This document shows, piece after piece, positions 20,670 to 33,843 of a stretch of DNA of 64,000 nucleotides (the stretch's first letter is position 1; the number at the start of each line of letters is the position of its first letter). Below the pieces are notes generated by a model that did no database searches, was not told where the DNA came from, and saw nothing but the letters and a program-made list of their open reading frames with translations. The translations under genes were made by a program, and so were the position numbers. Source of the stretch: Reticulitermes lucifugus (Eukaryota > Arthropoda > Insecta > Blattodea > Rhinotermitidae); assembly GCA_026260175.1 (NCBI GenBank), contig JAKCWW010000616.1, positions 36,734-100,733 of the forward strand. The letters run 5' to 3'.

Positions 20670-23420
20670 TGCTCCTGCCGGGACTCCAATTCCGATTCTC
20701 CAGTCGTCCAGTTCGTGGCTTAGTAGCTGCACTGAGTGTAATGTGCCGGCTCTGTTACGATCTGAGAGTGAAGACAAAACTTCCAACAACATTTGGAGGT
20801 CTAAATGAGCTACGTTTCGCAGAGAAAATGCACCAGAAACGAAGGCGCGATCAACGCCCTGTGTTTCCAGGATTTTAATACTGAACACAGAAGTTTCCCT
20901 TGTGTTAACCTCGTATTGTTTACTTTTGAAAAAGTCAGACGTGTATGTTCAATTTTGATCCATCTTTCAATAGAACTACGCTGAAGGCAGCAAAATCTGT
21001 ATCCGTTTTCCATTCAGCTCTCTTCCCCATTCACAGGAATTTTTTCTCTCGATGTCGTCTCTATAATTCTCTGCGCTTCTTCAATTCGCCCCAACTTTCT
21101 CATCCGTTTTCCGTCATTATTCACAATACAATCGAGTACAATACGCTCAACTCCTGCCTCGTTCTCAGGAATGCTGAATTCAGGGTAGTTGCAGAGAGAC
21201 AATGTGGGATACAATAATACACAAGACGACCTGTAACTACGAATGTTTAATCGCTAGGGAAAGATGCATATAGTAATCAGAAACTTATTTACAAGGCTTG
21301 TCATCATATGGGGCCACGGCGTTAAATAGTATATAGGGTACGTGATGTCATATCCTTTCGATTTTAGAAATGTAATTTTAACATGTAAAAAAAAAATTCA
21401 ACTTTCATTGCTTGCAGTGCCCCAAGTGCCAAGTGTCAGGTAAGGAGATAGAGTGGTACAAAATTGGATTTTGACCTCTCAGGTTGTGAAACCAAGCAGT
21501 CTTGTAGTTTGATATCATACGATTACAGGGGACCCTGTTTATTCAAGTACTGGTTGGGAATACATGTCTATAAACTCGTTTATATCTTAGCAAGTACAGG
21601 AAAGAAATGCATACAAAATTTTGGTACGAAAATCTGATAAAGAGGAAAGAAAGTTTTTGGACACATATGACACTAAAAGATATTACAACATATTAAAATG
21701 CATCTGAAGGATTTGGCCATTAGGATAGGAACTAGGGGCCTTGTGAAGGTAGGAGCAAATATTCGGGTTCCATAAAGTGAAGGAAATTTTGTTGTCAAGC
21801 TGAGCAACTATTAGCTACTGAGCGACAAAGACTAAGACTTAGTCTAAAATATAGATTACGTAGTTACAAAGAGCAAGATTTTATTAACCCTCTCCATGCT
21901 ACAAAAGAGAAGCATCATTATGATATGCTATCCTTTTCTGTTACGAACTGTTTCGGGGTTAAATGGAGGAAAATGATGTCCCTTATCATGTCATGAAAAT
22001 TCAAGACAAAAATTATATTTTACGACAACATAAATCATAAATTACCATAAAATGCAACAAAAGACGAAACTCAGTAAGCACAATGTGTGTGACAAGAAGT
22101 AAGGCATTTAATCTGTTTGCTTTAGCCTCTTCGTACGCATAATTAATTAACCCGCAGCTTAAATTAAACAGATGACAAGTTCAATTAGAGCGAGCACAAT
22201 GCATCCACGTTACATGTAACAAACAGACCTTGCCGAATTGAATACACCAGCATCAGCCGTCTACTAATTAAGTTCCGAATTCTTTTACATGATTAAAATC
22301 AATTACGGGGGACAAAGAACATGCCACTGGCCCTCAAAGCATCTTGAATCCGTCTGAACTCCATCCCGGCGACTCTACTTTCACGGAACATGCATGAGAT
22401 TATTAATTTATTGATCTATAGGTTCACCTTTGTTGGTACATTTCAGTGCTTCGGGATAAAACATTGCGGAATTCTCTTAATTAAATACCTTCAAGTCTGC
22501 CAACGCCATTAATAAAACCTGGATCTCTTTGACACCAAAATTCGTCCTTTTGTACAACACTTTTTTCCAAGTAAGAGTTTAAATTCTCACGATAGGAAAT
22601 ATGCGCTGCTGCCTCCATATTTGGCGCAGAAGATGGACTTTGATAACTAGCTATCAGCCTAGATGACGTCACAACCCAGGAGACTGTAATCTTTACACTT
22701 ATTCTACTGTGCGCCAGAAAGTCGCTTGGCTGCAGACAATCTCTCCCTCCCACCCGTTCCAAGCGACTGCTAACCCCCTTATAGTCACTAATTATGTCAT
22801 GGATTTTACTCGGAGACAATCCCTACTTAATACTAACTGCAACTTGGGAGATGGACCTCGACAGGATTTACTCAAAGTGGTGCTGAGAAGCTTTCCCATC
22901 ATGTCAAAAGTACAGATTGTCCTACTCATCATGTTCCAAAATTAGGCTTTTTCGGCAAATAAACTTAGCACCTGAGGAGCCAATTAGCCTACTCAGGCTT
23001 GCTCCATCCACATTGAATGTACTTCGGTCAATCAATATTTTCACAGATTTTCCATCATCCCTCCTTACTCGCGGATACTTATTTCCAACTGTCTTTTTTA
23101 AACGTCTTTCTTCCAACCTTTCGACATATTCAAAAATAAGTCTGGGTCTGAAATAATTCAAAACAATTCAGCTGCATGAAATGAAAGATTTCTGTAACCC
23201 GCACACAAGAACAAGTGGCGAGTACAACGTCGAAATGTGGATGAAAAACTTGGCATTCTCTGAGCTCTAACACAAGTCCTCAAAATGTAGAAACAAGTTT
23301 ATTCAAAATGGAGTTTTATGTAGCCTACATAGGCGTATATGAAATTTTGACATGCAAATTATGTGCTCGGAATTTTGATAACAATACATTTCGTATTTAA
23401 ACGTAAATTTGCCCCCTTAA
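20670..23420. other. No gene recognised
   Basis: Unassigned AT-rich sequence. Frames of up to about 110 codons (for example 22481-22819, minus) have no motif and overlap frames on the other strand. Confidence 0.45.
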
Positions 23421-23427
23421 ATGCCAT

Positions 23428-23656
23428 TAAAGTATGTGGGTGTGGAGGTACAGCGCCACTCATCCTTAGCGTCGACACTAGCGATAGGTGAGTGGTCAGC
23501 CTCACGCCCCGGTCGCCTTACCTGACGAATGCATATGCCCCAGAGCAGTCCTGGACGTTTTAAAGAAGAGAAAAATCTCTTGCCCTTGCCGGGATACGAA
23601 ATCCGGATCGTCCAAACCACAACGTAGTGACTATACTGACTACGCTACTCCGCTTC
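23428..23656 (-). mobile_element. tRNA-derived SINE, older subfamily
   Basis: Minus strand: the head has an A-box-like TAGTCAGTATAG and a B-box-like GGATTTCGTATCCC. The body shares GTGAGTGGTCAGCCTCACGC, GCCCCGGTCGCCTTACC with the copies at 17.2 and 25.8 kb. Its tail resembles the scheme of the 12.5-kb family but is clearly diverged. Confidence 0.65.
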
Positions 23657-23659
23657 ACA

Positions 23660-24870
23660 TTACATAATTATTTAAGAAATGGAAGAAAAAATCAATCATG
23701 GCGTTATGTAAATCATAAGTTCCAATAAATCAATATAAACCAAGAGATTTCAAAACAATATTTACTTTCTATTTCGCTTACGAGATTTTATCAGATATTT
23801 TATGTTAAATGATGGTGACGGAGAGACGGACTCCGTCCCCTACCAAGGAAGCATTTTACCCTTTTCATACAAATAATATAGTGGAATATCGATCTGGTCA
23901 TTCTGAAATACAGTAGGATTAAGTTTTAACGTCTGTTTTTTCAGTTATCTGGGCTGCTTTCTTGCCAGTCAATAAGCTGTCAAAGCAGAAATTTTCCTAA
24001 AGAAGAAAACTATTCCAAGTATCGAGGAAAAACATGACCGGACCAACACTTGTATCTACCACGAGGATTTTGATATTATCGGTGCCTAGGTGTTGTAAAT
24101 GAGTTGGTAAAAGTAAAATAGATCACGAGCTGCACGTGGGTGTTTTCAGCAGCCGTTCGCTTCTATCCGGATATTCCAGCATCTAATGCCACCCCATTCA
24201 CTGTAAACTGAAATGCAATTGCCGTAAAATCTGTAACACTCAGTAAAGCTGCCCCTATACGAGACGCCTTTGAGGGTGTCGAGGGCAGCTGGTAAGAAGT
24301 CTAGTTACATTTCTCATGAGTAGTATTTCATTCGAAAAGTTCTCTAATAGGAAGAGAGAATTCGTCTGTTGTTTAATAAAAAGTACAAGTAGAACCTAAA
24401 ATAGTAGTTTGCCCTTGCATAAACGTCTGCACTGAAAATTGTGTTTTCCCAGCACCAATGTTACAATAGAGCGCTGGATTTTTCATGCGCGTAATTGAAA
24501 ATGCATGTACAAGTTCACCCCGGCGTTAGGTTCTCCCCGATTGTGTAATGTCTGAACGGATAAGACAGGCCTATAAAATCTGTGCGTTCTCTATACTGCC
24601 AGTTATACAACCCAATATATCCACAGCAGGAGAATCTAGCTTCAAGGCGCCATATCTCTGTCGAAACAGAGAAAGAATTAAAATTTATAACAAATATCCT
24701 ATTGAAGAGGAGCTGACTCACAATCGCAGATGTTTTCAATTCTAAACGAATGTACTTGTACATCATATACAGAATTCGCATTTTCGTGCTATTTAATCCT
24801 TTAAGGCTTTGTGGTTATTATATGTACCATTAAGTTTTACCACTAAGATATCTGCACTTTTGCACATAAA
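23660..24870. other. No gene recognised
   Basis: Unassigned sequence. The short frames at 24515-24781 (minus) and 24548-24745 (plus) overlap each other and show no motif. Confidence 0.45.
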
Positions 24871-24878
24871 ACTTAAAA

Positions 24879-25125
24879 GTTCACCCTACAACCTGCAACG
24901 AAGGCACAGAGGGAGAGTAGACATAGCTATATTTTTCCTTTAACCTCGCCGCTAGTTGGGGTGGGTGGTTAACACCACGCCCCGGCCGCCTTACCCAATG
25001 TACAGGAGGCTGGGTGGGCCCCAGGGCCGGTCTGGACGAGTGCAGAAAATCTCGCTCCCACCAGGAATCGGTCCCCGGACCTCCAACCCGTAGGAAGTCG
25101 CTATACCAACTACGCTATCCCGGTC
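24879..25125 (-). mobile_element. tRNA-derived SINE, near full length
   Basis: Minus strand. The head has TAGCGTAGTTGG and a B-box-like GGACCGATTCC (one step off consensus). The body has CCCACCCAGCCTCCTGTACA and GGCGGCCGGGGCGTGGTG. The tail ends in a CAGGTTGTAGGGTGAACTT block equivalent to the GTTCTAGGGT end at 12.5 kb. It is the same family as the copies at 1.9, 5.6, 12.5 and 30.5 kb. Confidence 0.85.
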
Positions 25126-25261
25126 CACGCCCTTTTCCACATAGTGTATTTCACAACAAACACCGATTTTACATTGTAACATATTTACTGGTTGGATTTT
25201 CTAATGGAAACAATGCGTTGTCTGTGAGGTACGAACTGAATCTGTGTATACATATGTCCGC

Positions 25262-25322
25262 ACACTCACACACACACACATACAGACATAGAGTGTATAT
25301 AAAAGAGCGCGCACGCACACAT
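25262..25322 (+). repeat. (CA)n-rich microsatellite
   Basis: An interrupted CACACACA run with ACATA steps. A minus-strand Cys/Val-rich frame here is a by-product. Confidence 0.8.
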
Positions 25323-25784
25323 ATAATATTTGTCTTCAAATTGTGGAATTCTGTATAGCGTCTAATTGTAGGCGGAAGTGACTGCATACAGGACTGACTC
25401 CAATCACCTGCTCACGCTCAGTTTTAAATGTTAACGTTTGTGGTTTCCCCGTTATGTGCCACCTGTTGTCGCACGCTTGACTGCAAGGCAGTTCGCCTGT
25501 AGTCCCACACACAGTAGTAAAATAATTCATGTTACAACCAAACGGAAACCCAAATCGACATAAGGGCTGTCCAAACACACCTAGTGACAATAAGAGGTGC
25601 TCAAAATAAATATAAGAAGTTTAAACCTTTGAAAAAATAAATTTACTAGCACAATATTTAAACATTTAGTTCCTTCGTAACAGAAGACCTGCAGCTTAAT
25701 GGAATTAATCGCTGTTGTTTCTAAGAATCCTACAAATATAAAAGGTAATTTTAATCGTGTGCACGCTTGTAAGGCATAATGGGA

Positions 25785-26050
25785 GTAGAGGTACTACGTA
25801 TAGCTGCACTGACACTTTACTTAGGCAACAGACGGAAGTGAGTGGTCAGCTTCCAGTGCAGGCCGCTTTTTCTCGCGGAAAAGTTCTGAGTGGCCACTGC
25901 AAAGGAGGCTTGTTGGGCCCCAGAGCCGGTTTAGATATTTGGAGAAGTAAAAAATCCTTTACTCCTGCTTAGAATCGAACCACTTTTCCTCGGGTGTCCA
26001 GTCTTAAGCTCTGTGTCCCATTCAACAGTTGATCCACTGGATGGAAAATG
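25785..26050 (-). mobile_element. tRNA-derived SINE, older subfamily
   Basis: Shares GTGAGTGGTCAGC, GAGGCTTGTTGGGCCCCAGA, GCCGGT and a GAATCGAACCAC B-box region with the minus-strand copies at 17.2 and 23.4 kb. The head near 26020-26050 is eroded. Confidence 0.65.
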
Positions 26051-26524
26051 TTTGTCCCATTAGACAAGTGCGGCTAGAAAATTTTTATATTTACTCACAG
26101 ACTAAATATGATAACCAAATTAAATTCAATTAAAAATACACTGGGGTTTAATAAGTTTTTCCATTTAATGATTCCGTATGAGAAAAAAGAAGTCGACCGT
26201 GACCGTACGTTCAATACGTCTACCAGTGCAGTGGCACGCGAACCTTCACTAGTTGTACATCACGACCTTCATACCACCAAATCCACTTTAATTCTATATT
26301 TTTTGCAACCCTACTTGATATGCAGAACAGTTGTGTAAGAGAATAAAATTCCGAAGTTCCATCTACACATGAACAGATATTTCATACCAAACAAAATTCT
26401 ACGTGCTTGTTTGCCACCTAATTCATCCCAGTATACTAAAAATATTTCTCTGACAGTACCATTCTATAAGATTTCATTGTTATATTTTAACATATTTAGA
26501 TTTTAATATTCATTAACATTCGCG

Positions 26525-26660
26525 ATTTCAGGCTTCCGCCGCGATGTTGATGAGTTCTGCGCTCTTCTGGGGTGTTACGCAGCGTCGAGTGGTAATCCTT
26601 TATCGGTCCCATCTTCAAGTGTCAAGAAGTCCAAGAAGAAAAGAAAGCCGGCAAGACGGT
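26525..26660 (-). repeat. Dispersed repeat end, minus-strand copy
   Basis: TTTATCGGTCCCATCTTCAA, GTGTCAAGAAGTCCAAGAAG is the reverse complement of the 16.7-kb repeat. The flanking CTCTTCTGGGGTGTTACGCA resembles the outer tip of a class 2 palindrome arm. Confidence 0.5.
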
Positions 26661-26785
26661 ACGCAGATTTCTTCATTAATATTTTTATCACTCCAGGATT
26701 TCTAATATAGCGAAAGTGTTGTACACTTGTAATACAGAGGGCTCGTTCGGCTCAATAATTTTTCTTTGTAACACTTTTGTATTGT

Positions 26786-26832
26786 CTCACCTGAGGATGG
26801 CCCCTTCCGTGGGCCGAAATATGTAGTTTTGT
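26786..26832 (+). ncRNA. Degenerate hammerhead-like motif, solitary
   Basis: CTGAGGA (26791-26797; T to G change), stem II GGCCC/GGGCC, GAAA (26816-26819), TAT, GTA. Stem I does not pair convincingly and no left-arm partner is seen. It is probably a relic. Confidence 0.3.
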
Positions 26833-26839
26833 AGGGAAT

Positions 26840-28700
26840 GTTTTACTTACAATAACAGTGTTGTGTTTTGACAGACTTTATCTGTGCATATCTAGTTGAT
26901 TAACATAATAGGACGACCTCGCCAAAAAAGAAGAAATGTTTGGACTACTGAACGTTATGTGATGACAACTAGTTTGGCACAGAGGTACAAATGTTAAGGG
27001 GAAACCCACTGCCTCAAACGTCAGCTTAGAAGTGCTCCGAAAGTTCATTTCAAACTTTGGTACCTCACAAACTGCATGGAGTGACGTCCAAGACCACAAT
27101 ACTCACGTTCGTGAGTACCTCACGTCACAAGCCACAAATTTCGTAAATGCAAAGCAGCGAATTTACAGAAGAAAATGTGGTTCTAAAATACATCATAAGT
27201 CTTTACACCTGTGGGAATATTTTAATTAGCAGGAGTTTCATGCTGACATCAGAACTTGAATGTAACATTTTGAGCGTTCTTTGTAGCTATAAAGTTATAC
27301 CCATTCGCCCGTCCGTTCGCTTGTTTTATATCCTCACGTAGACTACTGTACAGAATTTGTTTTAACGTGGTATTGCGACTCTGCACTCACGGTTCTCGAG
27401 CGAATTTATTTTCCGTCCCTCTCAACAAGTTCCTTTTCTTTTTACACAAAGCTCAAATCAATATAAATTTTCGACAAAAAATTGTTCGCTGTACAGAACG
27501 TGGCTCATAACTTTGTATACAGGTGTAGGTCTGCTCAGGATACAGGCCCTCAATTCTCACTTTCAATATTCTTGATATGATAAATATTTAGCGCAAGAGT
27601 GCTCCATGAGTAGAAAATCAAGGTTCGATATCAGGCAGGAGCAGAAATTTCTTTCTACACAATGCAGTCCAGAGACACTCTGAGGGTGATCCAACCTCGT
27701 ATCCAATGCGGCCTGGCGGCATTTTCACCAAGGTTAGACACAGCGGGACATGAACCTGGCCACTCATCTTTATCTAGTACAGAGGTTAGGTATGGGTGAA
27801 ACTATACCTCCATTTTCCTAAACGCCCTCATGGAGCTGAAAATAATTAATTAAGCAAAAGAATGACTCTACGTTATGGCAAATTTTTAAAGAAACAGAAT
27901 AAAACCAAATTTCTGACTTTAACAGTGCTCTTACTTTAGTACGATATCATTTTTGGGCTTACTGCAATAAGTAAACATTAAGTTCATTGGCACATGAAAA
28001 CACTCGAAAAACGCATTTGGCAAATAAATTATGTTCTACACACTGTGAGTACACCTGTCCGATCCTCTTGTATGGAGGCTTCTTTAATATGTCAGTGGCG
28101 TATTAAAGGCTCTGTGGACAGCCCTAAGTTTGTTCGCCCAATATAAAGTTATATATTGGATACTGTGAAGAGTTTAGATGTGAGAAGCAATGTGACGTTG
28201 TTTGGAGTCTTTGTCTATAATCAAATGATTTATTTGTGGCATTCAAGCGACTTATCCGCAAAGCTACTGTCACACTACTGCGACCTGAACTGATATATAC
28301 GAACTGAGCCTACTGGAGTGCTGCCACTACCTACAAATAAAAACAAAAAAATTCAGAATGACAAAACAGACGTAATGGTAACGACCAGGACGCCTACTGG
28401 TAAGCACCCGGTTTGAATCTTAGGCATGTTCTAGACTATCCGCAAAGAGGTTTTTCGTGGTTTTATTCAGGCTCGTAAAATATCTTAACATGCGATTCCT
28501 GCCTTCTGGAAATCGATACCTACTCTTATTTCCTGTTCACCTTCCTACATATCTATATGTGAAGAGGGTGACGGACGAACTTCCAAATTCCGAAAAAGCA
28601 GGAAAGGTCTTTTAACGATTGAATAGTTGTTAGATTCGTTATGGTGACGAAGCAGTGGGTAGGACGACCGGAGATTCAGAGTTCGATTCATCTCCGGCGG
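26840..28700. other. No gene recognised
   Basis: Unassigned sequence. B-box-like phrases at 27625 (AGGTTCGATATC), 28409 (CCGGTTTGAATC) and 28680 (AGTTCGATTCATC) hint at heavily eroded SINEs, but no A box or family body supports them. Confidence 0.4.
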
Positions 28701-28709
28701 AGAATTTTC

Positions 28710-29340
28710 TTTTCACCGCTGTTCTCCACAGAGTGCGATCTAGTGCTTCCTCTTTCGCTTTCCAGTATTCTTCGTTTCCTGAAGGTTATCCAGTAGCTCC
28801 TTACGTATTTTACCTCGTCTTCCACTCACTTCTATCCTCCTTCTATCCTTCCTTCAATAACGTGTTTTAGAAGGCAGTTCCTCCGCAAGATGTGATCGAT
28901 CCAGTTAACCTTCGTCCTTTTTATTTTATGTATCATGTTCTTTTCCTCGATGATTTTTTGTAGTACTTCATTTTTTACACAACCAGTCCAATTGATCTTC
29001 CCCAGCCTTCTCCAGCATCCCATTTCAAACTTTTCCAGGCATTTCTGGTCTACATTCCAAAATGTCAAAGTTTCAGCACCATACAAAGCTATGCTCCAAG
29101 TGTAGCACTTTACTAGTTTCTTCCTTAACTTTAAGTCCAGTTTGCTGGTGAAAAGTATTCTTCTTGTTGACTGCTGCTTTTGCCATGGCAATCCAAGATT
29201 TAATTTCACGTGTACATCTTACATCACTTTCCAAATTTTTCAGTCGCATTTGATTAATCATAACTATCCAGCCTCCTGTACAAAAGTTACCGGAGATAGT
29301 TTTCAACAGAGTAAAGAGGTCGCGGCTTGCAGTTAACCAC
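28710..29340 (-). pseudogene. RTE-like LINE reverse transcriptase, C-terminal remnant
   Basis: Read on the minus strand, this encodes the region after the polymerase domain of an RTE/BovB-like LINE. The order is an RLKNLESDVRCTREIKSWIA block (around 29240-29180), then, after a frameshift, KLDLKLRKKLVKCYTW, ALYGAETL, FEMGCWRRLGKI, IDHILRRNCLLK and IEGRIEG. A last broken part (to about 28710) reads like the terminal RRKELLDNLQ and RTLWR segments. The polymerase core is absent: 5' truncation is typical of LINE insertion. At least one frameshift and lost residues mean it is dead. A second copy lies at 57846-58690 on the other strand. A (CA)n(TA)n microsatellite lies at its 5' edge. Clade naming is by pattern, not by alignment. 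Confidence 0.8.
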
Positions 29341-29386
29341 CCACACACACACACATATATATATATATGTATATATATATATGTAG
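29339..29386 (+). repeat. (CA)n(TA)n microsatellite
   Basis: Compound CA then TATATA run directly at the edge of the LINE remnant. Confidence 0.9.
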
Positions 29387-29389
29387 CAC

Positions 29390-30500
29390 CAAAGTTGATA
29401 AAAATTCCACTTCCCTATACGTCACTACTGAAATAGTGTTTAATTCACCGAAGTACAGGTCAGAGGCATCTGCAGAAAAATTGGTTGCTTAGTTGGAAAC
29501 AGGAGAACGAAATGAAATATGAAGAAAGACAAAAAATAAAACAAAATACAATTGTGGCCATCGTCTTCAGTGTTGCCGTCGTCAGGTGCTTTCAGGTCAC
29601 AGGAAGTAAGTTTCCACATAAAAGACTGCAAATGGTATACATCGTGACGTGGTACATAGAATTTACCAAGGCGTTCTGTGCCTTCAGAATGTCATATGTT
29701 GCACAGTACAGGCGTAAATGTAATTTTATTTACGTTTGTAATAAAAGTGCGGCCTTCCCTGCGCCGATTTTCACGAAACCAATCAATACTCAACAGCATT
29801 ACACGCAAATTGCTTAAATGTATTTTCCCCGAAATAGGGAAATAGGCCTAAATGTGGAAAGGGGCGGATAAGAGAAATTAACTTACGCCGCTAAGTCCAG
29901 TTTTCAAGAAAGTCACAATCGCCTAATCAACTGTGGAGACCTCGTGTTACGAATGATATTCTACATCGAATTTCCCTAAAACCGGTCAAGAAATATGGTA
30001 GGCGCGGGTATAAACTCATTTATTCCCTTCAGTAACGTATGACTCTCACGAACCGATTTTCAAGAAATTCACGCTTTTTTGGCAACTTTTTGTAAAGAAC
30101 TCCTGAGTTAAAATTCATAAAAATCCGACACACTACAGTTTAGTCACTGATACTAGGTCACAAACGGATGGAAAGACGAATGTGGACTCCACATAAGGCG
30201 TTCACTTTACTTGGTGAAAAACACCCAATAAAAATGCATACAGGTATCCGTTCCTGGTGAGCGGTTTAAGCCAGTAAACAAGATAGATAAGATCCAAAGC
30301 ATCACATTGTAGACGCATTTTCATCTCTGCCGAGCGCTTGTAAAAAATCCCTTAGTGTGCCCATACATACGCATGTAACAACCACGCTGCATGATGGCCC
30401 TCATACCGCGTGCGTTTCAGCAAGAATGAGAGGATTCGAATCCTGCTCTACACAGACACAATTCCTGTCACTTCTTAGACCAATAAGTAAATAAAAATTA
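29390..30500. other. No gene recognised; possible decayed repeat
   Basis: Phrases such as GCGCCGATTTTCACGAAACC (29761) and CGAACCGATTTTCAAGAAAT (30050) recur and resemble the internal style of non-autonomous repeats. I cannot draw boundaries. A B-box-like GAGGATTCGAATCC is at 30430. The 110-codon frame at 29485-29817 has no motif. Confidence 0.35.
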
Positions 30501-30507
30501 AATTGTG

Positions 30508-30781
30508 AAGGGATAAAGTAGTTGGTATAGGAACTCGCTACGGGTTTGACGGTCCGATGATCGAATTCCGGTGCGGGCAAGATTTTCCGCACCCGTCCAG
30601 ACCGGCCCTGCGGCCCACCCAGCCTCCTGTAAAATGGGTATCGGGTCTCTTTCCAGGCTGTAAAGCGGCCGGGGCGTGGCGTTTAACAGCCACCCCCATC
30701 TAGCGCCGAGGTTAAAGGGTAGAGCAACACCTCTACTCCCCATCTGGGCCTTCATGGCCTGTTCTAGGGTGAAGTTTACAT
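30508..30781 (+). mobile_element. tRNA-derived SINE, near full length
   Basis: A box TAAAGTAGTTGG (30514-30525) and B box GATGATCGAATTCC (30557-30570). The body and tail match the 12.5-kb copy through CCCACCCAGCCTCCTGTAAA, AAGCGGCCGGGGCGTGGCGT and GGGCCTTCATGGCCTGTTCT. Of the copies here, its body stays closest to the shared sequence. Confidence 0.88.
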
Positions 30782-30784
30782 TCC

Positions 30785-32505
30785 TTGCGCAAAACATTAA
30801 AAAGTTGGTATTCCATATAGTTTTTCTCCGTATCTTAACATCAGTAATACAGTCGCGCGTAATATAAGCTGCGCATAGGTTGAACGATTGAATTACTGTT
30901 GCTAAAACTGATAGATGAGCAAAAGCGCCGTAATATTTGCGTAGATACGCTATGCTTCCGACTTGCTAACGGGTATTCCAACTCGATTGATAAACACGTT
31001 CTGTCAAACAACAATTCTTAAGACATTCAACGAAGCGGTTCCAACTGCAACAGTTGTACCTTCGAACAAGATGGAGAAATTACGGCAGAGAGTAGATAAT
31101 AATCTGGAAAGAGACAGTCGTGGCCTAGTTTCATGGTAATGTCCGAGACGCTCGCCTGATGAGACTGAGGGAAAAATTTCAATCACGATTGCCCGTAAAA
31201 TAGTAGAAATTTTAATCTAGAGCCTTAAAGCTACACCATTCACCTTAGGCCTACTGTCTAAACAGATATTCCGCTTATACAACAGAAACAATTCACACCA
31301 ACATTAAGTAAGCTCCATAGATAATTAAATTTTCATTAGGCCTTGGTCTATATTTGAAATATCATTAAATTCAATGTGTACAACGCATAAATCTCACAGA
31401 ATTAAATGTCCGATAGTGTAACTCTCAGTGGATACTGACTAACCATGTACCTGTAAATTAATAGCAAGTACTGTCTTGGGTGCATCTTCACCTGAGCCAA
31501 CGTCCCGTAGAAATATTTTAAAATTCATGGTCACTGAACAAGACGGATTTCTGAGAACGCTTAATGGCTTATTTGCGTGTCGCATCACACAAGAAGTGAA
31601 CGTAAATGTCGTCAGTGTTAGAATGTTAACATCTCCGCACAGGTACACGCAGTGATCTTTAATCCTTGCTTTTAAGTGTACGGAGACCAAATCTCGGGAA
31701 GCAAATTTTATTTGCAGACATAAACGGGCCTACTGTCATATTCCATACAAATAAAAAAGCATGCTACCTCACAGACTGCAACGACGTTTTGTACTTACGA
31801 TCTGCACTGCACCTTGTCAAACAATTGTGATTATGAACCACGTAAGTCAGTGTTGTCAAATGAAGCAGCTGACTCAGCGATTATATCTTCATTGTCTTGT
31901 ACCGTACGTTTGATTATAACACAACCTGGTAGAGTCAAATATTAACTGAAATCGGTAATGCAGATCGAAGTATTTTTTTCATTATTGCTATTATCATTAT
32001 TTGCTCTTCAAACCTTACTAACATGACGTCTGTTAGCGTACAAACAACTGTACTGCACAAAATACAGAACAAAACAGCCACAGCTGACCAGCCTTCAAAC
32101 AACCAAACGCTGTACTGAAGCACTTTCAATCAATTATCTCACCAATGAAAACACATAATTAAACAATGCTGCAGGTCACAGCGACCACTTGCTTGGCAAG
32201 AGCACGTCATCATTAATAAAACTAGACATTTATATCGTCCTCTCAACCGGTTAATGTTACACAAAGCGACCGACTCTTTCGTGTCGACTCCCACTTGCTG
32301 CGTCACTCGCAGGCGAGGAAATAAGCGTATCTCTGCCCCTGATTCAGCATCGCTTCAGCTGGAAGAGGCTCCGTGTGAACATTACCTACGCGCTGTTCCT
32401 CATGCTCCAAGGAGTGAAATCTGTCCAGAATAACAACTCGCAAAAACGCAACATGTACTCAAACAATATTTATGCGCACTTTCCAATTGCCTGCAATTAA
32501 TAACA
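30785..32505. other. No gene recognised
   Basis: Unassigned AT-rich sequence, with a TAGGCCTA at 31246-31253. Confidence 0.45.
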
Positions 32506-32507
32506 GG

Positions 32508-32765
32508 GATACGCGGTGGCGCAGTTGGTTGAGGCAGTGCGCTACAAGCCGGAAGGTCGTGGATTCGATTCCCGATGGGGTCATTGGGATTTTTCATTGA
32601 CAGGAATGTGTATCAGGTGTAGCTCCTGGGGAGTAAGGGCGGCCGATGCGTAGGGCTGACAACCTTACCACCTTCATGTGCCGGTTGTCTAGAAATTCTG
32701 GGAGCCTCAACCTCCTGGAGCCCTAAGGGGCTCTCCAGCTTTTTACAGTCAATAATAGCTCTGAA
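32508..32765 (+). mobile_element. Second tRNA-derived SINE family, full-length-looking
   Basis: A box TGGCGCAGTTGG (32517-32528) and B box GGATTCGATTCC (32561-32572) are near consensus. The body has GGGATTTTTCATTGACA, AAGGGCGGCCGATGCGTAGG, GCTGACAACCTTACCACC and CAACCTCCTGGAGCCCTAAG. The last block recurs after the assembly gap at 52990. The body differs from the 12.5-kb family. Confidence 0.85.
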
Positions 32766-32769
32766 GACG

Positions 32770-33450
32770 TAAGAACGTTTTGAGGTGGGAGCGGCATTTA
32801 ATATGGTCTGTATGGTACTACATCTAAGGAAAATATGCGCCTTCTTGTTGATGCAATTCTTTGTGAACTGTAAAATAACAACACTGCAACTGTAGGAATA
32901 ATTCTTTTGTTTTCGGTTTGATGGCGGTGACTAATGAAGCACTGCAGCTATGTAAGTGAAATCTGAAAAGCGGATGGCTAATGAATATGTCTCCACATTA
33001 AGTAAGCTCTATTGTTTATGTCAATATTTACAAACCTGCCGATGGTGCGAATATTTGAGGTCATTCCCACAATTTTAACTTCAACAGAACCTGTATCTAA
33101 GCAATGTTTTTCACAGACACAAATCAAAACAACAGTAGGAACAGTAAGGGATTTGTAGGACCAGAAGTCTAGGCAAGAGCTTTGTGAGTTTTTCTCGGAA
33201 CTCCTTATTCCTTACCGTTGCGGCAGATTGCCCTACAAGACCGTGGAAACTTCAGATATCGTATATCTGATTCGAGCATTCCCGTAGGCACGTCAGGTGC
33301 AGACCTCACTTAATAACCCACTTCCTTGTATTGTCCTCCAGCGTTAAAAGAGTTACAAGATGAAAGTTGGTATTAAGACAGAAAAATTAATCAGCAAGTT
33401 TCTTGTAACCTTTATTTTGTACATCCCATTGTGACAGCAAATATATTATA
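32770..33450. other. No gene recognised
   Basis: Unassigned sequence before the 33.5-kb foldback. Confidence 0.45.
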
Positions 33451-33504
33451 TTAGAATAAAACTGTAAATCACAAATAAAAATGTTTATTATTATTACTAA
33501 ATTT

Positions 33505-33546
33505 ATTACAACATGTTTCGGCCAGAATTGACCATCATCAGGTAAC
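33505..33546 (-). ncRNA. Hammerhead-like motif with intact core, left arm
   Basis: Minus strand: GTTAC, CTGATGA (33541-33535), stem II GGTC/GGCC, GAAA (33519-33516), C-AT-G, GTT, then GTAAT. Both core boxes are canonical. Stem I is four Watson-Crick pairs plus one wobble. Stem III is minimal. Confidence 0.42.
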
Positions 33547-33843
33547 AGAAAATACAAAAATACTTAGAAGGATAAATTGCAACAGTAGGTTGTAGAAAGG
33601 AATGGGATCTCATTTTCACAATGTAGATAGATTTCATTAAAATGTTGTTTTATATATTCATATGAATACAGTATATGAATATATAAAAAATCAAATACAT
33701 ATGAATATATAAATATATCAAGCGAATGAAGATGAATATGTGAATATATTAAAACAGAAATCTTTATGTACCCCTACCTTCGTTGTGAAAATGAGATCTC
33801 GTTCCTATTTCTAGAACTTACTGTTGGAATTTATTCTTCTAAG

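Noticed and set aside
32508-32580. tRNA gene with good A and B boxes
   Set aside because: A SINE body continues directly after the B box and is shared with the copy at 52.85 kb.
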